Assembly (NCBI GenBank): GCA_011525845.1 | Contig: WYBP01000006.1 | Span: forward strand, 21,522-85,521 | Source: Gemmatimonadaceae bacterium | Lineage (GTDB): Bacteria; Gemmatimonadota; Gemmatimonadetes; Gemmatimonadales; Gemmatimonadaceae | Length of the DNA: 64,000 nt | Direction of reading: 5' to 3' | In this document: positions 43,837-53,255 of the stretch, piece after piece | How the letters are laid out: every line of letters begins with the position of its first letter | Position numbering within the stretch: the stretch's first letter is position 1 | The notes under the pieces: generated by a model | Told to the model about the DNA's origin: nothing | The model's input: only the letters and a program-made list of their open reading frames with translations | Database searches by the model: none | Program-made: the position numbers and the translations under genes

Positions 43837-44960
43837 CCGCCGCGACATCCGACCGTCCGCGCTGGGACGACCACGACGACCTCCCCCTCGCTCCCCTCGC
43901 CGGGGATGCCGAGGCGGAGGTCTGTGTCGTCGGCCTCGGCGGCACCGGACTCGCGTGCATCACGGAGGCGCTCGCGCTCGGCGCGCGGTCGGTGATCGGG
44001 ATCGACGCCGTGGGCGTGGCGGCGGGCGCGGCGGGACGGAACGGAGGCCTCCTCCTCTCCGGGACGTCCGACTTCCATCATGACGCCGTCCGGATCCTCG
44101 GGCGCGAACGGGCCGTGGAGATCACGCGGCGCACGATGGCGGAGATCGACCGGATGATCGCGGAGGTCCCGCAGGCCGTTCGCGTCACGGGCTCCCTGCG
44201 GATCGCGGCCACCGACGAGGAGCGCGCGGACTGCGAGGCCCAGCGCGCGCAGATGGTCGCCGACGGGTTCGCGGCGGAGCGCTACGAGGGACCGGAGGGC
44301 GTCGGCATCCTGATCCCGTCCGATGCGGCCTTCCAGCCGATGCGCCGCTGCCGGACGCTCGCCGCGCGGGCGCTCGCACGGGGGGCGCGCCTTCACGGCG
44401 CCACCGCCCACTCCCTCGAACCGGGACTCGTCCGGACCGACCGCGGGTCCATCCGCGCCCGCCACGTGATCGTGTGCGTGGATGGACGCCTCGAGCGGCT
44501 GGTCCCGGAACTCGCGAGCGGCGTGCGCACGGCACGGCTGCAGATGCTCGCCACGGCGCCCGCGCCGGAGGTCACCTTCACCCGGCCGGTCTCCACCCGG
44601 TACGGTTGGGACTACTGGCAGCAACTCCCCGACGGCTCCGTGCTGCTCGGCGGCGGCCGCGACGCCGGGGGCGACGCCGAGTGGACCACCGAGACCACGA
44701 CGAGCAGCGCCGTGCAGGACTACCTCACCTCGACGCTGCGCCTGCGGCTCGGCGTGCACGCGGACGTGACGCACCGGTGGGCGGCGGTCGTCGCATACAC
44801 GGAGACCGGGCTCCCGGTCTTCCGGTCCCTCGGCGACGGCGTGTGCGTGATGGGTGCCTACAGCGGGACCGGGAACGTGGTCGGCGCGCTCCTGGGCCGT
44901 GGCGCCGCACAGCTCGCACTCACCGGCCGCCGGGACCTCCTCTCCCCCTTCCTCGACTGA
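43833..44960 (+). CDS. FAD-dependent oxidoreductase (DAO family)
   Basis: A 375-aa flavoprotein. The dinucleotide motif is VVGLGGTGLACITEAL, a variant of GxGxxG, then AAGRNGGLLLSGTSDFHHDA where DAO enzymes bind FAD. The C-terminal VMGAYSGTGNVVGALLGR completes the FAD site. Likely an amino-acid or amine oxidase. The GTG start overlaps the PLP-enzyme stop, and the deaminase gene follows after 5 bases, so the three form one operon. Confidence 0.87.
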   Translation: MTAATSDRPRWDDHDDLPLAPLAGDAEAEVCVVGLGGTGLACITEALALGARSVIGIDAVGVAAGAAGRNGGLLLSGTSDFHHDAVRILGRERAVEITRRTMAEIDRMIAEVPQAVRVTGSLRIAATDEERADCEAQRAQMVADGFAAERYEGPEGVGILIPSDAAFQPMRRCRTLAARALARGARLHGATAHSLEPGLVRTDRGSIRARHVIVCVDGRLERLVPELASGVRTARLQMLATAPAPEVTFTRPVSTRYGWDYWQQLPDGSVLLGGGRDAGGDAEWTTETTTSSAVQDYLTSTLRLRLGVHADVTHRWAAVVAYTETGLPVFRSLGDGVCVMGAYSGTGNVVGALLGRGAAQLALTGRRDLLSPFLD

Positions 44961-44965
44961 GCCCC

Positions 44966-45556
44966 ATGCGCTGGGACCGCCCGCCGATGCACGAGGTGCA
45001 GGTCACGCTCCCCACCTGGGTGGTGGAGCAGGTGGACTACGCCGCGCCCTATCCCACGACGGAATCGCGGATGCGGCTTGCCATCGCGCTCGCGCGCGGG
45101 AATGTCGAGCGCGGGACGGGTGGGCCGTTCGGTGCGGCGATCTTCGAGCGGGGGGGCGGGCGGCTGGTCGCGGTCGGAGTCAACGGGGTGACCCGACTCA
45201 ACAACAGCACCGTGCACGCGGAGATGGTGGCGTTCCAGATGGCGGAGAAGCGCATCGGCGCCTACTCGCTGCGCGCCGAGGGCCACGCGGAGCACGAGCT
45301 CTTCTCCAGCTGTGCTCCCTGCGCGATGTGCCTCGGGGCCACCCTCTGGAGCGGGGTCACGCGGCTCACCTACGCCGCGCTGCGCGAGGACGCCGAGCGG
45401 ATCGGCTTCGACGAGGGACCCGTCTTCGCGGATTCGTACGCGTACCTGCGCTCGCGCGGCATCGAGATCGTCGAGGGGCTGCTCCGCGACGAGGCTTGCG
45501 CCGTGCTCGACGGGTACCAGGCCTCGGGGGGCACCGTCTACAACGCCGGCGCCTGA
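44966..45556 (+). CDS. nucleoside/guanine deaminase (CDA fold)
   Basis: A 196-aa cytidine-deaminase-fold protein. Zn ligands are VHAEMVAF (His, with Glu for proton transfer) and SSCAPCAMCLGA (two Cys). The GGPFGAAIF block is typical of guanine-deaminase/TadA relatives. The exact base is unknown; length is larger than TadA. It starts at ATG 44966, directly after the FAD oxidase gene. Confidence 0.86.
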   Translation: MRWDRPPMHEVQVTLPTWVVEQVDYAAPYPTTESRMRLAIALARGNVERGTGGPFGAAIFERGGGRLVAVGVNGVTRLNNSTVHAEMVAFQMAEKRIGAYSLRAEGHAEHELFSSCAPCAMCLGATLWSGVTRLTYAALREDAERIGFDEGPVFADSYAYLRSRGIEIVEGLLRDEACAVLDGYQASGGTVYNAGA

Positions 45557-45592
45557 GGTCACGCGACGGGCGGGCGGCTCGCCCGGCCCGCG

Positions 45593-47200
45593 TCAGCCCG
45601 GCTTGCCGATCCCTTCCGACTGCTTGAGCCAGAGCGTCTGCGTCGGGAAGGCGAAGCTCACGCCGGCCCCCTCGACGATCTTCATGATCGAGAGGAGGAG
45701 CTCCTCCCGCACGCGCCGGAACTCGTCCGCCACGGACGTCAGGACCCAGCAGAAGATCTCGATGTCGAGCGAGGACGGTCCGAACTGCTGGAATCGGACC
45801 ACGATGCGGTCCGGCCAGACCATGCCGTGGTCGCGCAGCATCGACTCGATCTCGTTGCGAATCTGCTGCATGGTGGCCGCGCTCGTGCCGTACTCGACGC
45901 CGATCACCGCGCGGAAGCGGATACGGTCGCGCTTGGTCAGGTTCTCGGTCTTCATCTCCGAGAGCGCGCCGTTCGGGAAGCTCACGATCGTGCGCTCCGG
46001 CGTCCGGATGCGGGTCGACCGCAGGCCGATGGCCTCGACCTCGCCCTCGAGGCCATCGACCACGACCCAGTCGCCCACACTGAACGGCTGGTCCACGCCG
46101 ATCGAGACGGAGCCGAAGAAGTGCTCGAGCGACTTCTGCGCGCCGAGCGCGACCGCGATGCCGCCGATCCCGAGACCCGCCAGGATGGTCGCGACCGGGT
46201 AGCCGAACGCCGCGATGACCGTGAGGACGCCGAGGACGAAGACGAGGAGCCGCGAGATCCGCGCCGTGAGCGGGATGAGCGACTTCATCGCGGGGTGGTG
46301 CGTGCCCCAGTCGCTCTCCGGCAGCGCCTCCTGCAGCACGGTGATCCCGCGGAGGGCGATCCAGAAGAACGCCACCACCGCGATCGCCCGCTGCAGGTCG
46401 ACGACGAAGACCTGCGCCGGCTCCGGCAGCGCGATCCAGTCCAGCAGGAACCAGGAGACGGCGACACCGAGCAGCATCGCGATCGGTCCGCGCGCCGCCG
46501 CGATGATCTTGTCGTCCATGTCCGTGCTGGTGTTCGCCACGAGCCGCCGCAGGATGGTCTGCGTGGGGATCGCGATCAGGAATCCGGCGAACCCCGCGAG
46601 CGGGATGAGCACCAGGAGGGCGAGCCACTGCCACCAGCGCACGTCGAAGGGTCCCCGATGCAGGAGGGCCTCGGGGAGCATCTCGCGCGCCCAGTAGTCC
46701 GGGAGCGCCTCGTACAGCGAGTCGATGCGCGCGACCGTCCCTTCCGAAAAGACCCAGCGCGCGGGGGTCGTGCTCTCGTCGAGGCGCAGCCTGATCGGCG
46801 TGGGACGCCCCTCGGCGTCGGGCACGCTCCCCAGGAGCTCCTGGTCGAACGGCAGGCCGTCGGTGGTGTCACCCGCCGCACTCGGCGAGACGCGCTCGAG
46901 GTCCACCCAGAGGTGCGTGTCGAGCACCTCGCTCAGCCGCCGGGCGAGTTCGCCGGCGCGGGCGGCGGCGGCCGGGTCGGTCTGGTCGAGCCAGTTCGCG
47001 GCGCGCACGGTGTCGTCCACCCGCGCGGCGTTGAGATACCCCTGCACCGAGGCCCGTGGCGACGCAGAATCGACGACCACCGAGGAGGACTGGGTCGTGG
47101 CGTTGCGCGCCGCCGGGCGCCGCAGCCCCTGTGCGTGGAGCGAGGGGACGAGCAGCGCGACAGCAGCGATCAGGACGCAGAGACGGGAGTTCACGGGCAT
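45593..47200 (-). CDS. MscS-family mechanosensitive channel, with periplasmic N-domain
   Basis: A 535-aa protein. The signal peptide (ending HAQG) is followed by a ~170-residue soluble domain, then four helices. The MscS pore helix reads ILAGLGIGGIAVALGAQKSL and the beta domain starts FSVGDWVVVDGLEGEVEAIG. It would open under membrane tension. The N-domain is much larger than in small MscS. It is divergent from the acyl-CoA dehydrogenase gene; AAGGTT lies 5 bases before the ATG. Confidence 0.92.
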   Translation of the reverse strand: MPVNSRLCVLIAAVALLVPSLHAQGLRRPAARNATTQSSSVVVDSASPRASVQGYLNAARVDDTVRAANWLDQTDPAAAARAGELARRLSEVLDTHLWVDLERVSPSAAGDTTDGLPFDQELLGSVPDAEGRPTPIRLRLDESTTPARWVFSEGTVARIDSLYEALPDYWAREMLPEALLHRGPFDVRWWQWLALLVLIPLAGFAGFLIAIPTQTILRRLVANTSTDMDDKIIAAARGPIAMLLGVAVSWFLLDWIALPEPAQVFVVDLQRAIAVVAFFWIALRGITVLQEALPESDWGTHHPAMKSLIPLTARISRLLVFVLGVLTVIAAFGYPVATILAGLGIGGIAVALGAQKSLEHFFGSVSIGVDQPFSVGDWVVVDGLEGEVEAIGLRSTRIRTPERTIVSFPNGALSEMKTENLTKRDRIRFRAVIGVEYGTSAATMQQIRNEIESMLRDHGMVWPDRIVVRFQQFGPSSLDIEIFCWVLTSVADEFRRVREELLLSIMKIVEGAGVSFAFPTQTLWLKQSEGIGKPG

Positions 47201-47274
47201 CCCGCAACCTTGGGGAACGACCCCGTCGCCGCAAGCGGTCGCTAGCTTCCATGCAACCCTGTCACCGACCGACC

Positions 47275-49050
47275 ATGGCCGCCTCTCCCGACACCCCGCA
47301 CCTCGCCGACCCGGACACCAATCCGTCGTTCACGCGCGGCGTCTTCCTGGGTGAGATCCGCGAGGATCTCGTCTTCCCCTTCCCGGAGCCCACCACGGAG
47401 GAGAAGGAGTCGCTGGCCGCGATCCTCGACGCCTTCCGCTCGTGGGCCGCGGACACGCTGGACCCGGCGCAGCTCGACCACGACGGCAAGTTCCCGGACG
47501 CCGTGCGCCAGGGGATGGCCGAGCTCGGCCTGATGGGGCTCAACATCCCCGAGGCCTACGGCGGCTTCGGCGCCTCGGCGATGGTCTTCAACCGCGTGTT
47601 CGGCGAGATCGGCGCGCACGACGCGGCGCTCGCCGTCTACTTCGGCGCGCACCAGAGCATCGGGATCAAGGGGATCATCCTGTTCGGCACCGAGGAGCAG
47701 AAGCAGGAGTGGCTCCCGCGCTGCGCCTCGGGGGAGCTGGTGGGCGCCTTCTGCCTCACCGAGCCGGGCTCCGGCTCCGACGCGCAGGCGATGCTCGCCA
47801 ACGCGGTCCCGAGCGCCGACGGGTCGCACTACCTGCTCAACGGCACGAAGATCTGGATCTCCAACGCCGGCTACGCGGGCGTCTTCACGGTCTTCGCCAA
47901 GGTCCCGGTCGAGATCGGCGGCAAGACCAAGCAGCGCGTGACCGCCTTCATCGTGGACGCCAAGTCCGCCGGCATCTCCCTCGGCAAGATCGAGGAGAAG
48001 ATGGGGATCAAGGCCAGCGACACGCGCACCGTGACCTTCGAGAACGTGAAGGTGCCGGCCGCCAACCTGCTCGGCGAGGTCGGCGGCGGCTTCAAGATCG
48101 CGCTCGAGATCCTGAACTCCGGCCGCCTCGGCCTCTCCGCCGGCTCCGCCCGCGGCACCCGCGCGATGATGAAGCACGCGATCGACTACGCCAAGGAGCG
48201 CGAGCAGTTCGGCAAGCCGATCGGGGCGTTCGAGATGATCCAGAAGAAGATCGCGCTCGCCGCCGTCGACTGTTACGCGGCCGACGCCGGCTGGATGCTC
48301 TGCGCCGGGATGGTGGACCGCGGCGCCATCGACTTCTCGCTCGAGACCGCCGCCTGCAAGATCTACGCGTCGGAGCTCGCCTTCCGCTCGGCCAACGAGG
48401 CACTCCAGATCGCCGGCGGCATCGGCTACTCCAAGGAATTCCCGTACGAACGCTTCGTCCGCGACTCGCGCATCAACCTGATCTTCGAGGGCACGAACGA
48501 GATCCTGCGCGCGCTCATCGCGCTCATGGGCCTGCAGCAGCCCGGCGAGGAGATGAAGGCCGTCGGCAAGGCGTTCCAGGACCCGCTCCACTCGCTGGGC
48601 GCCATCTCGAGCTATCTCACCGGGCGCGTGAAGCGCACGCTGGTGAAGCCGGACTTCACGAAGGTCCACCCGCTGCTCGAGGACGAGGCGGAGATGGTGG
48701 CCGAGAACATCCATTCGCTCGCGCTGGCGGTGGAGAAGGCGCTGATCGAGCACGGCAAGGCGATCATCGACCGGCAGATGCTCCACGAGCGGATGGCGAA
48801 CGCCGCGATCGACATCTACCTGAGCACGGCGGTGCTCTCGCGCGTGACCAGCGCGCTCGAGAAGCACGGGGAGGAGGGGGCGACCGCGGACCTCGACGCG
48901 GCCCGCATCTTCATCCCGATGTCGATGCGCCGCACACGGCGCGCGATCCGCGCGCTCGACCGCAACCAGGACGAACGGATGCGCGCGCTCGCGCAGCGCG
49001 CCCTCGACACGGGCGACCTCACGGTCCCCACGCCCACCGACACGCCCTGA
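47275..49050 (+). CDS. acyl-CoA dehydrogenase, long form
   Basis: A 591-aa flavoenzyme. FAD/substrate motifs: FCLTEPGSGSDAQAM, then ISNAGYAG; the second domain has REQFGKPIGAFEMIQ; the catalytic-base region reads INLIFEGTNEILR. The C-terminal ~190 residues are an extra helical domain like that of very-long-chain ACADs. It catalyses the first step of beta-oxidation. Start ATG 47275 (an ATG at 47251 is also possible). Divergent from mscS. Confidence 0.94.
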   Translation: MAASPDTPHLADPDTNPSFTRGVFLGEIREDLVFPFPEPTTEEKESLAAILDAFRSWAADTLDPAQLDHDGKFPDAVRQGMAELGLMGLNIPEAYGGFGASAMVFNRVFGEIGAHDAALAVYFGAHQSIGIKGIILFGTEEQKQEWLPRCASGELVGAFCLTEPGSGSDAQAMLANAVPSADGSHYLLNGTKIWISNAGYAGVFTVFAKVPVEIGGKTKQRVTAFIVDAKSAGISLGKIEEKMGIKASDTRTVTFENVKVPAANLLGEVGGGFKIALEILNSGRLGLSAGSARGTRAMMKHAIDYAKEREQFGKPIGAFEMIQKKIALAAVDCYAADAGWMLCAGMVDRGAIDFSLETAACKIYASELAFRSANEALQIAGGIGYSKEFPYERFVRDSRINLIFEGTNEILRALIALMGLQQPGEEMKAVGKAFQDPLHSLGAISSYLTGRVKRTLVKPDFTKVHPLLEDEAEMVAENIHSLALAVEKALIEHGKAIIDRQMLHERMANAAIDIYLSTAVLSRVTSALEKHGEEGATADLDAARIFIPMSMRRTRRAIRALDRNQDERMRALAQRALDTGDLTVPTPTDTP

Positions 49051-49072
49051 GCCCTCGCGAGACCCGCAGCCC

Positions 49073-51010
49073 GTGACCCTGCTCTCCTGTTCGGCCGTCG
49101 GCATCTCGTTCGGCGCCACCACGCTCCTCAAGGACGTCACCTTCACCGTCGGGGCCGGCGACCGCTGGGGGATCGTCGGCCGCAACGGCTCCGGCAAGAG
49201 CTCGCTCTTCAAGGTCGTCACCGGCGCCATGCAGCCGACGTCGGGCACGGTGTCGCGCCAGCCCGGGCTCCGGCACGCGCTCCTCGAGCAGCACCGCGCG
49301 TTCGAGGGCGTGGAGACCGTCTGGGACGCGGCGGCGACGGCGTTCCGCGACGTGATCGCGCTCGAGCAGTCGCTCGCGGAGCAGGCCGCACAGCTCGCCG
49401 AGCTCGGGGAGCGGACGCCCGATGCGGTGCTCGAGCGCTTCGGCCGCGACCAGGAGCGCTTCGCGGACCTGGGCGGCTACACCTTCCACGCGCGCGTGGA
49501 CGCGGTGCTGCAGGGCCTCGGGTTCGACGCCGAGGAGTCCAAGACGCGGGCGATCGGCTCGCTGAGTGGCGGCGAGCGCGGCCGCGTGGGCCTCGCCGCG
49601 CAGCTCATCGCACCCGCCGAGCTCCTCCTCCTCGACGAGCCCACGAACCACCTCGACCTCGACACCACGCTCTGGCTGCAGCAGTGGCTCAAGGAGTGCG
49701 ACGAGACGATCCTCGTGATCAGCCACGACCGCGCCTTCCTCGACGAGGTCGCCGACCACATCCTCCACTTGGAAGGGGGCACGGGCGAGACCTACCGCGG
49801 CAACTACTCCAGCTTCGTCTCACAGCGCACCGAGCGGCGCCTCTCGCGCGACCGCGAGGTGGAGCGGCAGCGGAAGTTCATCGCCAAGGAGGAGGAGTAC
49901 ATCCGCCGCAACATCGCGGGCGTGAACACCGCACAGGCCAAGGGCCGCCGCAAGCGCCTCGAACGGCTCCCGCGCCTGGCGCCCCCTCCCGGCGCCGCGG
50001 GCGCGATGGTGCTCCGGCTCGACGCGGCCGAGCGGGGCGGCGACCGCGTGATCACCGCGGACAAGCTCACGGTGAAGGTCGCCGACCGCGTGCTGGTCTC
50101 GGAGTTCACCGGCGTGGCGCAGCGGGGCGACGTGATCGCGCTGGTCGGCCCGAACGGCGCGGGGAAGTCCACCCTGCTCGCGACCCTCCTCGGCCAGCGC
50201 GCACCCGCCGGCGGCGAGGCGAAGGTCGGGGGCTCCGTCTCGCCGGCCTGGTTCCGGCAGGACCTCGCGGACCTCCCGCTCGGCAAGTCGCTCTACGACG
50301 CCATCGCCGACCTCCGCCCGCTCTGGAACCGGGGCGCGATCCAGAACCACCTCGGCTGCTTCGGCTTCTCCGGCCAGGAGGTGATGCGCGGCATCTCCAC
50401 GCTCTCGGGGGGCGAACGGGCGCGCATGGCGCTCGCGATCATCACGCTCGCGCACGCGAACCTCCTCGTGCTCGACGAGCCGACGAACCACCTCGACGTC
50501 GAGAGCATCGAGGCCATCGAGGACGCACTGGAGGAGTACGAGGGGACGGTGATCCTCGTGAGCCACGACCGCGCGTTCCTGCGGGAGCTCGCGACGCGCG
50601 TCTGGGCGTTCGACGGCACGCACATCACCGACTTCGACGGCCCCTTCGTGGAGTGGGAGCGCGCGAAGGCGGAGCGGGAGTCACGCACCGCGCGCAGCGC
50701 CGCGGACGAGACCGAGGCCAGGCGGCAGCGCGAGCGGGAGCGCGCGAAGCAGAACGCGAGCGCGCAGGACGAGGACCACGCGGCGCGGCGCGCGAGGAAG
50801 CGGGCGGCGGAGAACGCCGAGCAGCTCGTCGCGCGCTGCGAGGCGCGCATCGGCGAGCTCGAGCGGGAGTTGGCGGACCCGGACCTCTACGACGGCTCGG
50901 CGCAGGCGGCGCGGAAGGCCGGCCAGCTGGACCAGCAGCTGGCCAAGGCGCGGCGGGCGCTCGAGGATGCGATGGCCGCCTGGGCGGAGGCGACCGAGGG
51001 CGTGAGCTAG
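49073..51010 (+). CDS. ABC-F family ATPase (Uup/EttA-like)
   Basis: A 645-aa soluble protein with two ABC domains. First: GRNGSGKSS, LSGGERGRVGL, LLLLDEPTNHLD. Second: GPNGAGKST, LSGGERARMAL, LLVLDEPTNHLD. Linker and C-terminal coiled coil (about 540-645) are Arg/Ala/Glu-rich as in Uup. It has no membrane domain and would act on ribosomes or DNA structures rather than transport. The start is GTG 49073, 22 bases after the dehydrogenase gene. Confidence 0.93.
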   Translation: MTLLSCSAVGISFGATTLLKDVTFTVGAGDRWGIVGRNGSGKSSLFKVVTGAMQPTSGTVSRQPGLRHALLEQHRAFEGVETVWDAAATAFRDVIALEQSLAEQAAQLAELGERTPDAVLERFGRDQERFADLGGYTFHARVDAVLQGLGFDAEESKTRAIGSLSGGERGRVGLAAQLIAPAELLLLDEPTNHLDLDTTLWLQQWLKECDETILVISHDRAFLDEVADHILHLEGGTGETYRGNYSSFVSQRTERRLSRDREVERQRKFIAKEEEYIRRNIAGVNTAQAKGRRKRLERLPRLAPPPGAAGAMVLRLDAAERGGDRVITADKLTVKVADRVLVSEFTGVAQRGDVIALVGPNGAGKSTLLATLLGQRAPAGGEAKVGGSVSPAWFRQDLADLPLGKSLYDAIADLRPLWNRGAIQNHLGCFGFSGQEVMRGISTLSGGERARMALAIITLAHANLLVLDEPTNHLDVESIEAIEDALEEYEGTVILVSHDRAFLRELATRVWAFDGTHITDFDGPFVEWERAKAERESRTARSAADETEARRQRERERAKQNASAQDEDHAARRARKRAAENAEQLVARCEARIGELERELADPDLYDGSAQAARKAGQLDQQLAKARRALEDAMAAWAEATEGVS

Positions 51011-51014
51011 CGGC

Positions 51015-51482
51015 TCAGGCGGCGTCCGGGCGCAGCTTGCCGTAGGCGTTGATCACCTGCTTCAGCGCCATCCGGGCGGACATCTCCAGCTCGAACTCCA
51101 TCCGGATCTCGTTGAGCTGGGCGGCGTCGTGCTTCTTGAGCCGCGCGGCGACCGCGTCGCTCTGCTCGTGCCGCCGCACGTACTCGCGGCACCCCATGTA
51201 GAGCGCGTTGGCCGCGTGCCACCACTCCTCCGACTCGTCGCCCCGGCCGGCGGCGGCGACCGTCTCGTACCGCTTGGTCGCCTGCGCGACGATGCGGTCG
51301 CTGAGCTCCACCACCTCGGCCACACCCTCGAGCTCGAAGTCGTCGAGCCCGTGCCCGAGCACGCGCGCGAGCCGCTGGTGCTGATGGCAACTCTCGTTCG
51401 CGGCGCGGTAGAGCGCGTCGGCGGCGTCGCGTACGGGGTGCGCCGAGGGCTTCGTGGCCCCGGCAGGGGCTTTCTTGGGCAT
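51015..51482 (-). CDS. conserved hypothetical helical protein
   Basis: A 155-aa, mostly helical, charged protein with no motif I recognise. The N-terminus is Lys/Pro/Ala-rich (MPKKAPAGATKP), followed by helices with several His residues (ESCHQHQRL, EEWWHAANALY). The start at ATG 51482 avoids a longer frame with poor coding character. It ends 4 bases from the convergent ABC-F gene. Whether it belongs to the operon led by ispH is unclear, as there is a 99-bp gap. Confidence 0.6.
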   Translation of the reverse strand: MPKKAPAGATKPSAHPVRDAADALYRAANESCHQHQRLARVLGHGLDDFELEGVAEVVELSDRIVAQATKRYETVAAAGRGDESEEWWHAANALYMGCREYVRRHEQSDAVAARLKKHDAAQLNEIRMEFELEMSARMALKQVINAYGKLRPDAA

Positions 51483-51581
51483 CAGCGTCCGTGGGTCAGG
51501 GGTGTCGTTGAACACTGACAGGGTGCGCACCACCGACGCAAGGCGCAGCCGCACACGGCGGCGCGCACCTCCGTGCGCGGC

Positions 51582-52337
51582 TCAGCGCACCTCGCCCGCC
51601 CGGACGAAGAGCTCCCACCGGACCGCGCGCCGCGGCGTACTCCCCCACGCCTCGGCGAGCCGCTGCTCGAAGGCGAGGATCGGCTCCTCCCCGCGTGCCG
51701 CGATGAAGCGCCGCGTGCCCGACCAGGTGCGAAGGAACCCGACGTACTGCGCGAGCGACCAGTCCTCGCGCAGCTCCAGCGGCGGAGGCACGAGCTCGTC
51801 GATCGGGAGCGCGATCCCCCGGTACTCGTCGTTCACCGTGCGGTGCTCGGGCGGCCAGTACTGGCCGAGCGTCATCTCCATGTGGTGACGCACGACCTCG
51901 TCCACCTCGGGCGTGACCTTGCTGTACTTGTAGCCGAACACGGCGAGGATCCCCCCCGGCCGCAGCACGCGGAATGCCTCGCGGCAGAACGCATCCACGT
52001 CGAACCAGTGGAGCGCCTGCCCCACGGTCACGAGGTCCGCGCTCAGCTCGTCGAGTCCGCTCTCGTACTGGGCGACGGCGTAGGAGATCCGCGGGTGCGG
52101 CACCGCCTCGGCGATCTGCTCCGGACTCGCGTCGGTCGCGACCACCTTCGCGAATCGCGAGACGAGACCGAGCGCCACCTGGCCGTTCCCGGTCCCCGCG
52201 TCCCACGCGAGCCGCGTGCCGGGCGAGATGACGGCGAGCCAATGGAAGAGCGCCGCCGGATACCGCGGCCTGAACTCCGCGTACGACGCCGCGTGCGCGG
52301 AGAAGTGGTCGGCGAACCCGCGCTGCCCGGGGGTCAT
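51582..52337 (-). CDS. class I SAM-dependent methyltransferase
   Basis: A 251-aa methyltransferase. The SAM motif is AWDAGTGNGQVALGL, followed by VVATDASPEQI and VGQALHWFDVDAF, typical of the small-molecule/trans-aconitate-like methyltransferase group. It starts at ATG 52337, 10 bases after the beta-propeller gene, as the last gene of the ispH-led operon. Target unknown. Confidence 0.87.
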   Translation of the reverse strand: MTPGQRGFADHFSAHAASYAEFRPRYPAALFHWLAVISPGTRLAWDAGTGNGQVALGLVSRFAKVVATDASPEQIAEAVPHPRISYAVAQYESGLDELSADLVTVGQALHWFDVDAFCREAFRVLRPGGILAVFGYKYSKVTPEVDEVVRHHMEMTLGQYWPPEHRTVNDEYRGIALPIDELVPPPLELREDWSLAQYVGFLRTWSGTRRFIAARGEEPILAFEQRLAEAWGSTPRRAVRWELFVRAGEVR

Positions 52338-52347
52338 CACGACATCC

Positions 52348-53253
52348 TCACGGCGAGCCGGGGTCCTCGGCCACGAAGGCCAGGCGGTCGCCCTGCGCAC
52401 TGAGGGCGAGGCGCGTGATGCCGCGCACGCCCAGCTCCGCGAAGTCCGCCAGCAGGTCCCACCGAGCGCCGACGCGCAGCCAGATGCGGGAGCCCGACGC
52501 CGCGATGAGCTGTCCCGCCGGCGTCCAGAGGTGGTAGTCCGCCTGCGGGGGCGGGGGCGCGATGCGCTGCACCGTGCGCGTGCGCACGTCCACCTCGCTG
52601 ATCCAGGCGGTGTCCCCCTCCTGCACGAAGCTGAACGCGTCGCGTCCCGGGATCCTCACGAGCGCCCGGCCGATCCGGCGGGCGAGCGTGTCGGCGCGCT
52701 CGGTGCGCGCATCGACGAGCACGAGGGCGTTGGGGGCGCCGAGCACGAAGGTGCCCAGCGTGTGGTCCCCCACCCAGACGTGGTATCCCACGGGCCGCAG
52801 CGCACGAAGGACCAGCGAGGGCGCGCCGCCGTCGAGCGGGAAGCGCCAGAGGCGTTGCGTGGAGTCGCGCTCGACGCGGATCACGGAGATCGCGAGGCCG
52901 TCCGGCGTGCGCGTGGCGGAGTACTCGCTCTCCGGCGTGTCGGTCACGCGCACGGGCGCGCCGCCGGTCACCGGCACGCGCCAGATGTCCGCCTGGGCGT
53001 CCTCGCGGATGCTGGTGAAGTGGAGCGCGCGCCCGTCGGCGGTGAACGAGGGCTGGTTGTCGTAGCCGGCGCGCCGCGTGACGTTCACCGGGCGCCCGAT
53101 CGCGATGTGCGTACCCGTCTCCGTGAAGCTCGCGACCCAGATGTCCGTGCCGCCCTGCGCGGCGAGGGGTGCCGGCGCGGCGAGCGCGACCAGGAGCGCC
53201 GCACGGAGCGCGGCTGCGTGCGTCGAAGAAGTCGCCCTGCGAGGACCACGCAT
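52348..53253 (-). CDS. exported TolB/PD40-type beta-propeller protein
   Basis: A 301-aa protein with a signal peptide (ending PLAAQGG) and repeated blades such as NQPSFTADGRALHFTS and SEYSATRTPDGLAIS, the WD40-like PD40 pattern. Likely a periplasmic protein-interaction domain. It begins 2 bases after the fahA stop, so it is co-transcribed, though no functional link is evident. Confidence 0.82.
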   Translation of the reverse strand: MRGPRRATSSTHAAALRAALLVALAAPAPLAAQGGTDIWVASFTETGTHIAIGRPVNVTRRAGYDNQPSFTADGRALHFTSIREDAQADIWRVPVTGGAPVRVTDTPESEYSATRTPDGLAISVIRVERDSTQRLWRFPLDGGAPSLVLRALRPVGYHVWVGDHTLGTFVLGAPNALVLVDARTERADTLARRIGRALVRIPGRDAFSFVQEGDTAWISEVDVRTRTVQRIAPPPPQADYHLWTPAGQLIAASGSRIWLRVGARWDLLADFAELGVRGITRLALSAQGDRLAFVAEDPGSP

Positions 53254-53255
53254 CG